A stretch of 64,000 nucleotides of DNA from Maricaulis parjimensis. Its GTDB lineage: Bacteria > Pseudomonadota > Alphaproteobacteria > Caulobacterales > Maricaulaceae. Below are positions 1-7,616 of the stretch, piece by piece. Location of the stretch: positions 313,094 through 377,093 of the forward strand of contig NZ_JADOTT010000001.1 of NCBI RefSeq assembly GCF_016817355.1, in the 5' to 3' direction. Within the stretch, counting starts at the first letter, position 1. The number at the start of each line of letters is the position of its first letter. A program made the position numbers and the translations under genes. Below the pieces are notes generated by a model that was given only the letters and a program-made list of their open reading frames with translations, was not told where the DNA came from and did no database searches.

Positions 1-407
1 AAAAACCCGCCATGGATGATCGCGATGCCGATCCACAAGGCCAGGAAGCCCGGTGAATTGGCGATATCGGCAAACCGGTCCTCCAGGCTGGGCGCAATGG
101 GAAGGATCGGGTTCAGCCAGGTCTTGTAGGCCACCGACACACCGATCATCACCGACAGCATCAACAGGACCTGGGGCAGAAGCAGGAGTTTGCTCTTCCA
201 GCCGGGCGGGAGTTTCAACCCATAGTCCGACCAGCGCTTTCCACGCCGGCGGATAAGCCAGCTCGCCAGCAGGACCGCACTCAGCAGCGAAATGGGGCCG
301 GCGAACTTCCAGGCGAAATTCATCATCACGGCCTTCACAAGGACAGCCGTGCCCAGGACCAGGATCAGGTCCATCACAGCGGCAAGCTTGGGGTTAGTCT
401 TGAACAC
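1..407 (-). CDS. CPBP-family intramembrane protease, partial (3' end off window)
   Basis: Reading leftward from a GTG at 405-407, the frame stays open to the window edge. It gives a hydrophobic protein of at least 135 residues with about three membrane segments. After the second segment comes a basic turn (RRRGKRWSDYGLKLP), typical of the N-terminal half of CPBP (CAAX protease/bacteriocin-processing) proteins. The catalytic EExxxR and H motifs would lie beyond the window, so activity cannot be judged. The GTG lies inside the last codons of the upstream marR-like gene (14-bp overlap), so the two are probably translationally coupled. The start could instead be one of the ATGs further in. A full-length member of the same family lies at 57642-58490. 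Confidence 0.6.
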   Translation of the reverse strand, partial: MFKTNPKLAAVMDLILVLGTAVLVKAVMMNFAWKFAGPISLLSAVLLASWLIRRRGKRWSDYGLKLPPGWKSKLLLLPQVLLMLSVMIGVSVAYKTWLNPILPIAPSLEDRFADIANSPGFLALWIGIAIIHGGF

Positions 408-894
408 GATTGATACGCTCCAGCAGGGGGGTTTTTGTGAGGGCGGCACGCGCGCGGATGGCCAGCTCGAGCAGATCCGCACCGAGCTCGGAAAAAAGTT
501 CGGCATAGGCCTGGTCGAGCTGGCGCATGACGGTTTGAAGTTTTTCAACCTCCGCGCCAGCCTTGTCCGTGGGTTGAAGGATTGAGCGGGTCCGGTCTTC
601 CGGATCCCGCGCCTGTGACACCAAGCCCGCCTCAACGAGCTTCTTGACCCGGTAGGTTGCCAATTGGTGGGACAGACCCAGCTCATCCGCGAGGGCCGCA
701 ACGCTCAGGCCGGGGCGGTGGGCGATCAGGGAGAACACCGAGCCCAGCCGGCTGTCCAGCTCCATGCCCGCGGCGTTCAGGACATCCTGGCCCTGCTCCG
801 CCAGGACATCATGGAATTGTGCGATCCGGCGGGCCAGGAAGGGCCGGCCGACCTGGCCGACATAATCGCCGGACGTGGTGTGTTTCTCGGTCAT
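394..894 (-). CDS. MarR-family transcriptional regulator
   Basis: This 166-residue protein has a winged-helix core at roughly residues 40-110 (VAALADELGLSHQLATYRVKKL, then the wing around DPEDRTRS), flanked by helices as in MarR dimers. I chose the ATG at 892-894. The longer open frame upstream runs through a perfect palindrome and would add 56 unlikely residues. The Shine-Dalgarno GGGGA lies within the palindrome at 898-925, 3 bp before the start, so autoregulation is likely. The partial CPBP protease gene follows with an overlap, and the DUF1772 and NmrA genes precede it on the same strand. The ligand is unknown, but the neighbours suggest small aromatic or electrophilic compounds. Confidence 0.85.
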   Translation of the reverse strand: MTEKHTTSGDYVGQVGRPFLARRIAQFHDVLAEQGQDVLNAAGMELDSRLGSVFSLIAHRPGLSVAALADELGLSHQLATYRVKKLVEAGLVSQARDPEDRTRSILQPTDKAGAEVEKLQTVMRQLDQAYAELFSELGADLLELAIRARAALTKTPLLERINRVQD

Positions 895-897
895 GAT

Positions 898-925
898 CCC
901 CAAATACAAAATTTTGTATTTGGGG
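898..925. promoter_or_regulatory. Perfect 28-bp palindrome, probable MarR operator and RNA hairpin
   Basis: The arm CCCCAAATACAAAA is followed directly by its exact reverse complement, giving a 28-bp palindrome with no spacer. It ends 3 bp upstream of the MarR-type start codon. Its last four bases on the minus strand (GGGG) are the only good Shine-Dalgarno sequence for that gene. MarR proteins bind palindromes of this kind. In RNA the same sequence would fold into a hairpin with the Shine-Dalgarno in the stem. Confidence 0.75.
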
Positions 926-956
926 ACAAGCCGGCCAGGATTACGATGTGGACAGG

Positions 957-1433
957 CTAGGCGGCCAGGCGCACAGCCAGGGTCAGGAACAGGGCTGTCA
1001 GCGCGCAGGCCGCGGTCCTCACATGGTTCCAGAACGTCCAGCCGGTCAGATAGGCGGTCCAATAATCGCTGGGTGCTGACAGTCGCTCCAGGCGCTTGTT
1101 CATCGGGACATTGCCCAGCCCGGTCACAAGGAACGCGCCCACCGTATAGACACCGGCTGCCAGCTGGATGAAGTGGCGCGGCGCGCCCTCCAGGAAAACC
1201 TGTGCCAGCCCGGCCAGGGCGAGAAGCCCTGGCACAAGGAGTAGGAAGACAGTCAGGGTGACAGACTTCAGCACTGTGCGGTTCAGGCCCTGCATCGCCT
1301 GCATGCCTGAAACAGGTCCAGCCAGGCGAAAACCGCGCATCAGAAAATCCGAGAAAGCCAGCAGGGCACCGGCCACGAGGGTGGCCAACAGGCTGCTGGC
1401 CGTCGCAAGGTTCAGGATCAGATCCGCCATCAT
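957..1433 (-). CDS. DUF1772 / anthrone-oxygenase-like membrane protein
   Basis: This 158-residue protein has four hydrophobic segments (about residues 5-25, 55-80, 85-108 and 135-155). The spacing and the motif GLGNVPMNKRLE between segments three and four match the DUF1772 (anthrone oxygenase-like) family. Bacterial members are mostly uncharacterised. It follows the NmrA-like gene after 6 bp on the same strand, so the two probably share a transcript. The start is ATG-ATG, so it could be three bases further in. Function is inferred only from family and context. Confidence 0.75.
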   Translation of the reverse strand: MMADLILNLATASSLLATLVAGALLAFSDFLMRGFRLAGPVSGMQAMQGLNRTVLKSVTLTVFLLLVPGLLALAGLAQVFLEGAPRHFIQLAAGVYTVGAFLVTGLGNVPMNKRLERLSAPSDYWTAYLTGWTFWNHVRTAACALTALFLTLAVRLAA

Positions 1434-1439
1434 CCCCTC

Positions 1440-2288
1440 CTAGGCCGCCGTGGGTTGAAGACGTTTGGCGGCGGTCTCCCGCGCATAGTCCCGGAAGTCC
1501 CGAGGAGCCCGGCCCAGCGCCCGCTGCACGCCGTCGCCCAGATAGGCATTGCGTCCGTCCAGCACGGTGCCGAACAGATAGTCGAGCAATTGCACCATCT
1601 CGTCCGGCAGGCCGGAATTGCGCAGGCCGTCCACAAAGACCTCGCGCGGCAGATCGATGAAATTGAGCGGTTCGCCCCGCGCTTCGGCCAGTTCTCCGGC
1701 AACCTCGCGCAGTGTGATCAGACGCGGGCCGGTCACATCATAGAGCTCGCCATCATGCCCGGCCTCGGTCAGAGCGGCCACCACGACATCGGCGATATCA
1801 TCGGCATCGACAAAGGGTTCCGGCATGTCGCCATGGGTCAGGGCCAGCTCGCCGGCTTCCACCATCGGGGCAAACTCGCCCTCGCAGAAATTCTGGTTGA
1901 ACCAAGCCGCCCGGACCAGTGTCCATTCCAGACCGCTGCCCCGGATGATCTGCTCGCAAGCCTCCGCATCGGGTTCGCCGCGGCCGGACAGCAGAACGGC
2001 GCGCGTCACACCGGCTGCGCGGGCTTCGCGCACCAGGCGCCGGATCGCCGGTTGCGCCTGGGGCATCGACAGATCCGGGGAGTAGGTGATGTAGACTTGG
2101 CTGACCCCATCCAGAGTAGCCGCCCAGCCCGATGGATCGTCCCAGTCAAATGCCGGCTGGGTCGAGCGCGACACGCCCCGGACCGGCAGACCCCGGGCTT
2201 CCAGTTTTTGAACAACCCGGCGCCCTGTCTTGCCGGAAGCGCCGATGACCAGGGTGAGGCCGGTATGCGTGTGAGACACGGTTTTCAT
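1440..2288 (-). CDS. NmrA-like NAD(P)-binding reductase/epimerase (atypical SDR)
   Basis: The 282-residue protein opens with a Rossmann nucleotide-binding motif (VIGASGKTGRRV, residues 14-25). It continues as an NmrA/HSCARG-type atypical short-chain dehydrogenase, with the middle motif GLEWTLVRAAWFNQNF and DADDIADVVVAAL later. Members act as NAD(P)H sensors or quinone/azo reductases. The gene is divergent from the TetR regulator at 2389, and two palindromic sites lie in the 100-bp gap, so TetR control is likely. It leads an apparent operon with the DUF1772 gene. The exact substrate cannot be read from sequence. Confidence 0.85.
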   Translation of the reverse strand: MKTVSHTHTGLTLVIGASGKTGRRVVQKLEARGLPVRGVSRSTQPAFDWDDPSGWAATLDGVSQVYITYSPDLSMPQAQPAIRRLVREARAAGVTRAVLLSGRGEPDAEACEQIIRGSGLEWTLVRAAWFNQNFCEGEFAPMVEAGELALTHGDMPEPFVDADDIADVVVAALTEAGHDGELYDVTGPRLITLREVAGELAEARGEPLNFIDLPREVFVDGLRNSGLPDEMVQLLDYLFGTVLDGRNAYLGDGVQRALGRAPRDFRDYARETAAKRLQPTAA

Positions 2289-2313
2289 GAGGGATCTCCT
2301 TTCGATCTCGAAC

Positions 2314-2370
2314 TTGACACGGTGTAAACTTTACACGGCGTCAATATCGGTGACTTGACACCGTGTCAAG
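2314..2370. promoter_or_regulatory. Tandem palindromic operators between NmrA-like and TetR genes
   Basis: Two related palindromes lie in the divergent gap. The first (2314-2344) reads TTGACACGGTGTAAA, one base, then TTTACACGGCGTCAA. The second (2354-2370) reads CTTGACACCGTGTCAAG. They share the half-site TTGACAC. This is the layout expected for TetR-type repressors that control themselves and a divergent target gene. Confidence 0.75.
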
Positions 2371-2388
2371 CGCATTCGAAAAAGGGGC

Positions 2389-3015
2389 ATGCCCCGCTCC
2401 CAGAACGACTCCACCCGCACGACCATTCTCAAAGCCTGCCGCCAACTTCTGGAGGCCGGAAGCGGACAGCCTGTCCGCATGAGTGATGTGGCCAAGGCCG
2501 CCGGCGTCAGCCGGCAGGCGGTCTATCTCCATTTTCCAAAACGGGCCGACCTGCTGATCGAGACGGCGCGACACATTGATGACGCGTCCGATGTCGACAC
2601 CCGTCTTGCCCCCAGCCGCAATGCGTCATCCGGCGTGGAGCGCCTGGACCGCTATATCGAGGCCTGGGGGAATTACATTCCGGTCGTGATACCCACCGCC
2701 CGCGCCCTCATCGCCATGAGCGAAACCGATGAGGATGCCCGCACCACCTGGGCCAACCGGATGGCCGCCATGCGCGAAGGCTGCGCCGCCGCCGTGAAAG
2801 CCCTGGAGGCTGACGGAAACCTGTCGCCCGCCCTGTCTGCGGAACGCGCCACGGATTTGCTCTGGACCCTGTTGTCAGTCGGGCATTGGGAGGATCTCGT
2901 GGAACGCTGTGGCTGGTCACAGAGTGACTATGTCGACAGCCTCAAACAGCTGGCCCGCGCAGCGCTTCTGGCACCGGCCGCACAGGCCCGCCAACCCCGC
3001 ATCACCGCTCTGTGA
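2389..3015 (+). CDS. TetR/AcrR-family transcriptional regulator
   Basis: The 208-residue protein has an N-terminal TetR helix-turn-helix at residues 12-58 (RTTILKACRQLLEAG, then VRMSDVAKAAGVSRQAVYLHFPKRADLL). A variable ligand-binding helical domain follows, ending in a proline/arginine-rich tail. The start ATG is preceded by AAAAAGGGGC, an acceptable ribosome-binding site. It is divergent from the NmrA-like reductase and followed in the same direction by a YghU-type glutathione transferase, so it probably controls both sides. The operators are at 2314-2370. Confidence 0.9.
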   Translation: MPRSQNDSTRTTILKACRQLLEAGSGQPVRMSDVAKAAGVSRQAVYLHFPKRADLLIETARHIDDASDVDTRLAPSRNASSGVERLDRYIEAWGNYIPVVIPTARALIAMSETDEDARTTWANRMAAMREGCAAAVKALEADGNLSPALSAERATDLLWTLLSVGHWEDLVERCGWSQSDYVDSLKQLARAALLAPAAQARQPRITAL

Positions 3016-3082
3016 TCAAAGGCCGGACTTGCACAAGTGCCGGCCGCCCTTACATCTCGCCCCAAGCCAAGAGGGATGCACC

Positions 3083-3952
3083 ATGAGTGACACGACCGGA
3101 TACACACCGCCCAAAGTCTGGACCTGGGACACCGAAAGCGGTGGACGCTTTGCCAGCATCAACCGGCCGATCGCCGGGGCTACCCATGAAAAGGAACTGC
3201 CGGTCGGAGACCATCCCTTCCAGCTTTATTCCCTGGCCACACCGAACGGGGTGAAGGTCACGGTCATGTTCGAGGAATTGCTCGAACTGGGCATCTCCGA
3301 CGCCGAGTATGATGCCTGGACGATCAATATCTCCGAAGGCGAACAATTCTCCTCCGGCTTCGTGGCCATCAATCCCAATTCGAAAATCCCGGCCCTGCTC
3401 GACCGCTCCGGCGACACGCCGGTCCGCGTCTTCGAGTCCGGCTCCATCCTCGTCCACCTGGCCGAAAAGTTCGGACACTTCCTGCCCAAGGACCCGGCGG
3501 CCCGCACGGAGGCCTTCAACTGGTTGTTCTGGCAAATGGGGTCCGCACCCTTCCTGGGCGGCGGGTTCGGCCATTTCTACGCCTATGCGCCGGAGAAGTT
3601 CGAATACCCGATCAATCGCTATGCGATGGAAGTGAAGCGCCAGCTCGACGTGCTCGACAAGCATCTGGCCGAGAACCATTTCCTGGCGGGCGAGGAATAC
3701 TCCATCGCCGACATGGCGGTCTGGTCCTGGTATGGCGCGCTGGTGCGCGGCCTGCTCTATGAAGCCGGTGAATTCCTGTCTGTCAGCGAATACACCCATG
3801 TCGTCCGCTGGGCCGACGAGATCGCCCAGCGCCCCGCCGTCAAACGCGGCATTCGCGTCAACAAGGTCTGGGGTGAGGAATCCACCCAGATGCGCGAACG
3901 CCATTCCGCCGACGACTTCAAGACGCCGGCGGAAACAGCATCGGCAGACTGA
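3083..3952 (+). CDS. yghU: Glutathione S-transferase / GSH-dependent disulfide-bond oxidoreductase, YghU type
   Basis: The 289-residue protein shows the YghU/YfcG pattern: an N-terminal extension (PPKVWTWDTESGG), the thioredoxin-like domain with LYSLATPNGVKVTVMFEELLE and the glutathione site NPNSKIPALLD, then a GST C-terminal helical domain with GGGFGHFYAYAP. YghU-type enzymes bind two glutathiones and reduce disulfides or organic peroxides in the cytoplasm. The ATG at 3083 was chosen because the conserved N-terminus begins there and GAGGG precedes it; the longer frame overlaps the tetR gene. It ends 1 bp before the stop of the convergent LVIVD gene. Confidence 0.92.
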   Translation: MSDTTGYTPPKVWTWDTESGGRFASINRPIAGATHEKELPVGDHPFQLYSLATPNGVKVTVMFEELLELGISDAEYDAWTINISEGEQFSSGFVAINPNSKIPALLDRSGDTPVRVFESGSILVHLAEKFGHFLPKDPAARTEAFNWLFWQMGSAPFLGGGFGHFYAYAPEKFEYPINRYAMEVKRQLDVLDKHLAENHFLAGEEYSIADMAVWSWYGALVRGLLYEAGEFLSVSEYTHVVRWADEIAQRPAVKRGIRVNKVWGEESTQMRERHSADDFKTPAETASAD

Positions 3953-3953
3953 G

Positions 3954-5906
3954 CTAACCCAGCGAGACCAGCAGATCGCCGAGCGCCTGCATGCGTTCGG
4001 CGTCTGCCCCCTCGGCGTCGGCTGCAAGCGCCTGGAAATGCGTGCCCATCATGACCAGATCGGCCATGTCGGCCTCACCCTCTGACCAGGCATTGAGCAG
4101 GTCGCGCGCCTGGCCCAGGCGGTCCGCGGCCAGAGCCTCGGTCCGGGTCAGCTGGTCCAGATAGGCCAGCGCGACCACCGGCTCGGCCGGCCAGTCGAAA
4201 TGCAGCTGGGTCTGGGTATTGGCTTCATCAAAACGGATCAGGTTCGCCGCGGCGATCTCGTTCTCGGTCAGGTGACCGTTCGGCACGAGTTCCAGCACGT
4301 CCAGACCGCGGACGATTTCCGGTGCCCATATATAACCATTGTGCCAATAGGCCGCCCAATAGCCGGCCAGATAGAGCGTGTCCGCATCCACCGGACCGCG
4401 GTCGAAGAAGGCAATCTCGACAATATTGTCCGGATCGGTGAAATCGGTCACCGACAGGCCACCGGAATACCAGCCCTGCACCATGATATCGCGGCCGGGA
4501 ACCGGGATCAGCGTACCATTATGGGCGACACAGTTTTCGACACCGGTCTGTTCCGGCGGAATCTTGAAGAAGCCGCGGCGTTCCAGAGCGCCATCCTCGC
4601 CGATCGTGGCGACGATATTGGCACCCCAGTTCTCCGGATCATCTTCCTGGCAGCGCGGCATGATGCCCCCGCCCCATTCATCCGTGAACAGGACGGCATC
4701 CGCCTCATTGGTAAAGGTGGCGGAGTGCCAATAGGCCATGTTTGGATCGAACAGGTCGGAAATCCGCTGCGGGTTCACCGGATCGGAAATGTCCAGGAGA
4801 ATCCCGTTCCCGCCGCAAGCCCCGGCCGCCAGATTCATCTCCGGATAGACGGTGATGTCATGGCAGGCCACGGTCGGTGCCGCGCTCTGGGCACCTTCCT
4901 CTGCGGCACCGCCCGCCCACAGACCGGCAATTTCGCCGGTTTCCATGTCCGCGAAAATATGCGGCCGGTTCACGACCCTGGCCGTCTCCGGCGCGTCCAG
5001 CGGCACTTCGATAATGTCGATGGAATAGAGCGCCGTGTCCGGATTCTCGTCCGGCTCACCGCCCGTACAACCCGCCAGTTCGCTTTCCGGACGCACACCA
5101 TTCGTGCCCTGGACATAGACATAGACCAGGTTCGGATCACTGGGATGCGGCACCAGCGTGTGGGTGTGGGAGCCGCGGCAGGTCTGCACCGCAGCGATCT
5201 GGACCGGGGCCGCCACATCAGAGATGTCAAAAATGCGGACACCCAGGAAGCGCTCTGCGCTGCTGTCTTCCTCGACACCATCAACCCCGCAATCGAGACG
5301 GCCGCGTCCCTGCTCCACCGAGTGGAAGACCAGGTTTCCGTGCACGGAGACATCGCCCTGACCGCCCGGACAGACGACCGAGACCAGAACTTCCGGCGCC
5401 GCCGGCTCGGAGGCGTCGAAAATGTTGAAACCGTGGAAATTGCCCATGATCACCCGGTCACCGGAGAAGGCGAGATCGGTATTGGCAAAATGCATCGGCC
5501 GGATTTGCAGACCGGTATCCTCGGCGTCGTCCTCGCTGTCCGCTTCGGCGGTCTCGACGGGCTCATCGGCGACGGTGTCTTCGCCGGCCGTTTCTTCGGC
5601 ATCCCCGCCCTCTTCCTCGTCCTCTTCGGCATCCTCTTCAGGCGGGTTCAGCCAGGCATCCGGCACGAAGAACATCGTGTCTTCGGCGAAGAAGCCGGGC
5701 GGCGGCGGCACATTGGCGACCAGATTGACGTTCCAGGAGACGCTTTCCGCGTCAAACACGCCCGCCGCGAGACCGGCGCGGCTGGGCGCGTCCGTCGTCT
5801 CTGGCAGGGTATAGGCCGTTGTGTCCTCGCCGGACGGTGCAGAACAGGCGGCCATGGTCAGCGCGAGGAGGCTGACCCCGGCCAGATGGGTGAGTGCGAG
5901 TTTCAT
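3954..5906 (-). CDS. LVIVD-repeat surface lipoprotein
   Basis: The 650-residue protein has a lipoprotein signal peptide (lipobox LTMAAC, Cys around residue 21). A long, strongly acidic segment at about residues 88-130 is made mostly of Glu, Asp and Ala. A beta-propeller-like region with LVIVD-type repeats follows (GNFHGFNIFDASEPAAPEV, FLGVRIFDISDVAAPVQI, GILLDISDPVNPQRISD, GGLSVTDFTDPDNI). The histidine-rich stretches (SHTHTLVPH, ACHDITV, YWHSATF) may bind metal. The DUF305 gene lies 22 bp upstream on the same strand; the two families are often neighbours. The role is unknown; a secreted or outer-surface scaffold is plausible. Confidence 0.85.
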   Translation of the reverse strand: MKLALTHLAGVSLLALTMAACSAPSGEDTTAYTLPETTDAPSRAGLAAGVFDAESVSWNVNLVANVPPPPGFFAEDTMFFVPDAWLNPPEEDAEEDEEEGGDAEETAGEDTVADEPVETAEADSEDDAEDTGLQIRPMHFANTDLAFSGDRVIMGNFHGFNIFDASEPAAPEVLVSVVCPGGQGDVSVHGNLVFHSVEQGRGRLDCGVDGVEEDSSAERFLGVRIFDISDVAAPVQIAAVQTCRGSHTHTLVPHPSDPNLVYVYVQGTNGVRPESELAGCTGGEPDENPDTALYSIDIIEVPLDAPETARVVNRPHIFADMETGEIAGLWAGGAAEEGAQSAAPTVACHDITVYPEMNLAAGACGGNGILLDISDPVNPQRISDLFDPNMAYWHSATFTNEADAVLFTDEWGGGIMPRCQEDDPENWGANIVATIGEDGALERRGFFKIPPEQTGVENCVAHNGTLIPVPGRDIMVQGWYSGGLSVTDFTDPDNIVEIAFFDRGPVDADTLYLAGYWAAYWHNGYIWAPEIVRGLDVLELVPNGHLTENEIAAANLIRFDEANTQTQLHFDWPAEPVVALAYLDQLTRTEALAADRLGQARDLLNAWSEGEADMADLVMMGTHFQALAADAEGADAERMQALGDLLVSLG

Positions 5907-5928
5907 GATATCCCCCCGGAAATGGCCC

Positions 5929-6630
5929 CTAGAGACCGGCTAGAATGGAGCGCATGCGCGCGATTTCGGATGATTGGTCGGCCATGACATCGGTCAGGAA
6001 TTGCGACAATTCCGGATCCTCGCCATTGCCGGGCGTGGCCAGCAAGTCTTCAACCATGCCGATGGCGCCTTGATGGTGATGGATCATGCCGGTCAGGAAG
6101 AGCCGGTCGAACGCCTCGCCTTCGGCCATGGACAATTCAACCATCTGGGCCGGCGACAACATGCCTTCCATCAGCGGTACATCAGACGGCGCATTGGCAG
6201 GATGGCCATGACCGCCTGCCTGCGCGTGCGCCATTTGCGTATGGACATTGTGTCCAGGCATCATGGTGTGATCCATGACCATCTCGGTGGACTCGCCCCG
6301 GCTTTCCAGCCAGCGGCGCATCATGGCGATCTCATCGCTCTGGGACCGCGAAATCCGGTCACCCACCAGGGCGATGGTGCGATTATCGGTCCGCTCGGCG
6401 ATCAGCGCGACCATGTCCACGGCCTGACCGTGGTGCACGATCATGTGCTGCATGAAAGCGGCATCATCGGCGGTGTGATGGCTCGCCGCGAGCGCGGTCG
6501 ATGCCTCCGGTGTCAGGGTCCGGGAGGGCTGCCCCGGCGCGCCGGGCTGCACGATGGGCGGCTGGGCCAGAACCGTGCCGGCGGTCAGGGCAAAAAGCGG
6601 AACAACGCTGAGAAGGGTTCGGCGCAACAT
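5929..6630 (-). CDS. DUF305-domain secreted protein
   Basis: The 233-residue protein has a Sec signal peptide ending near LAQ (residues 1-22). Two DUF305-type helical units carry the family's metal-ligand-like motifs: FMQHMIVHHGQAVDM (residues 59-73) and FLTGMIHHHQGAIGM (about 178-192). The His/Met-rich linker DHTMMPGHNVHTQMAHAQAGGHGH sits between them. DUF305 proteins resemble ferritin-like folds and often occur with copper or metal-handling genes. The protein is exported and transcribed with the LVIVD lipoprotein. The His/Met richness suggests copper binding, but that is inference. Confidence 0.88.
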   Translation of the reverse strand: MLRRTLLSVVPLFALTAGTVLAQPPIVQPGAPGQPSRTLTPEASTALAASHHTADDAAFMQHMIVHHGQAVDMVALIAERTDNRTIALVGDRISRSQSDEIAMMRRWLESRGESTEMVMDHTMMPGHNVHTQMAHAQAGGHGHPANAPSDVPLMEGMLSPAQMVELSMAEGEAFDRLFLTGMIHHHQGAIGMVEDLLATPGNGEDPELSQFLTDVMADQSSEIARMRSILAGL

Positions 6631-6703
6631 GGGCGGGGTCCGGTGAAACGAAAGGATTTCACCAGACTAGACACAAGCCGCTCACATTGCCAATCGGTAA
6701 GGA

Positions 6704-7183
6704 CTAGTCCTCGCCCACCGCCATCTGGGACTGCATATAGCGTTCCTCGCCGATCTTCTCGATCAGGCTCAGCTGCGTCTCCAGATAATCGGTATGCTCT
6801 TCCTCGCTCTCGAGGATGTCGGTCAGGAGTTTGCGCGAGACATAGTCCTTGACCTCTTCGCAATAGGCGATGGCCTCGACATAGAAGGGATGCGCCCGGT
6901 TCTCGATCTTCAGATCACACTCCAGGCATTCCTTGAGCGTTTCACCGATATAGATCTTGGCCAGGTCCTGGACATTGGGCAGGCCCTCCAGGAAGAGAAT
7001 GCGCTCGATCAGAAGATCGGCATGCTTCATCTCGTCGATGGATTCCTCGTACTCGACCTTTGCGATCTTGCCGAGACCCCAGTCCTTGAACATGCGCGCA
7101 TGCAGGAAATACTGGTTCACCGCCGCCAGTTCGAGCTTCAGGGCCTGGTTGAGATACTCAATGACCTTGGCATCACCCTTCAT
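6704..7183 (-). CDS. bfr: Bacterioferritin
   Basis: The 159-residue length matches bacterioferritins (about 158). The N-terminus MKGDAKVIEYLNQALKLELAAVNQYFLHARMFKDWG is diagnostic. Ferroxidase ligands are visible: E18 in LELAAVNQYF, EESIDEMKHAD with E51 and H54, and ESEEEHTD near residue 127-130. Met52 is in place to ligate heme between subunits. The ATG at 7183 is preceded by AAAGGAAA. The bfd gene lies upstream on the same strand, so storage and release are coupled. Confidence 0.97.
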   Translation of the reverse strand: MKGDAKVIEYLNQALKLELAAVNQYFLHARMFKDWGLGKIAKVEYEESIDEMKHADLLIERILFLEGLPNVQDLAKIYIGETLKECLECDLKIENRAHPFYVEAIAYCEEVKDYVSRKLLTDILESEEEHTDYLETQLSLIEKIGEERYMQSQMAVGED

Positions 7184-7308
7184 GACGGCATTTCCTTTTT
7201 CTGTGTCGAACAGCCGCCACTCTACGCAAAAGCGCAGGCAGTCCAACTGCTATCTTTGCAAGTGAAAATGGGAGGCTTTCGCGACTGGGAGCGCCACGCA
7301 GGACGGGA

Positions 7309-7506
7309 TTATTCCGCCGCCTGGGCCAGATCGTCCGGACCAATACGGCTGGAGGCGATCATGTCCGCCACGTCCGGCAGGCAGCGGCCGCATTGCGGCT
7401 TGGACGAACAGCGCTTGAACACACAGGACACGCCCTTCACCGCCGGGTCGGCGGCAGCGGCCTGAAGTTCCTTGTCGCGCAGCGCGTTGCAGATGCAGAC
7501 ATACAT
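7309..7506 (-). CDS. bfd: Bacterioferritin-associated ferredoxin (BFD-like [2Fe-2S] protein)
   Basis: The 65-residue protein begins MYVCICNALRDKELQ and has the BFD cysteine pattern: CxC at residues 4 and 6, then paired cysteines in KPQCGRCLPDV. Extra cysteines (SCVFKRCSSK) lie between. Bfd binds a [2Fe-2S] cluster and passes electrons to the bacterioferritin heme to release stored iron. I chose the ATG at 7504-7506, since the conserved sequence starts there and GGCGGG-like purines precede it only weakly. The bfr gene follows after 125 bp. A Fur-box-like sequence lies about 40 bp upstream. Confidence 0.9.
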   Translation of the reverse strand: MYVCICNALRDKELQAAAADPAVKGVSCVFKRCSSKPQCGRCLPDVADMIASSRIGPDDLAQAAE

Positions 7507-7545
7507 GGGCGGGACGCCATCCTTGGTGATGGCCAAATCTTTCCC

Positions 7546-7565
7546 GCAAATGCGAATGACTGTCA
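7546..7565 (-). promoter_or_regulatory. Possible Fur-type operator upstream of bfd-bfr
   Basis: The sequence GCAAATGCGAATGACTGTCA resembles alphaproteobacterial Fur sites, whose core is GCAAATGAGAATGA-like. It lies between the AIM24-like gene and bfd, in the only gap that could hold the bfd promoter. The match is by eye and imperfect. Confidence 0.4.
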
Positions 7566-7616
7566 ACAACATAAATCATGCAAAACGGGGCCGAAGCCCC
7601 GCCCGGCAAATATGCG

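Noticed and set aside
4200-5987. Long plus-strand open frame opposite the LVIVD lipoprotein
   Set aside because: It is the antisense shadow of a strongly supported gene. Its translation is rich in Arg and His without domains.
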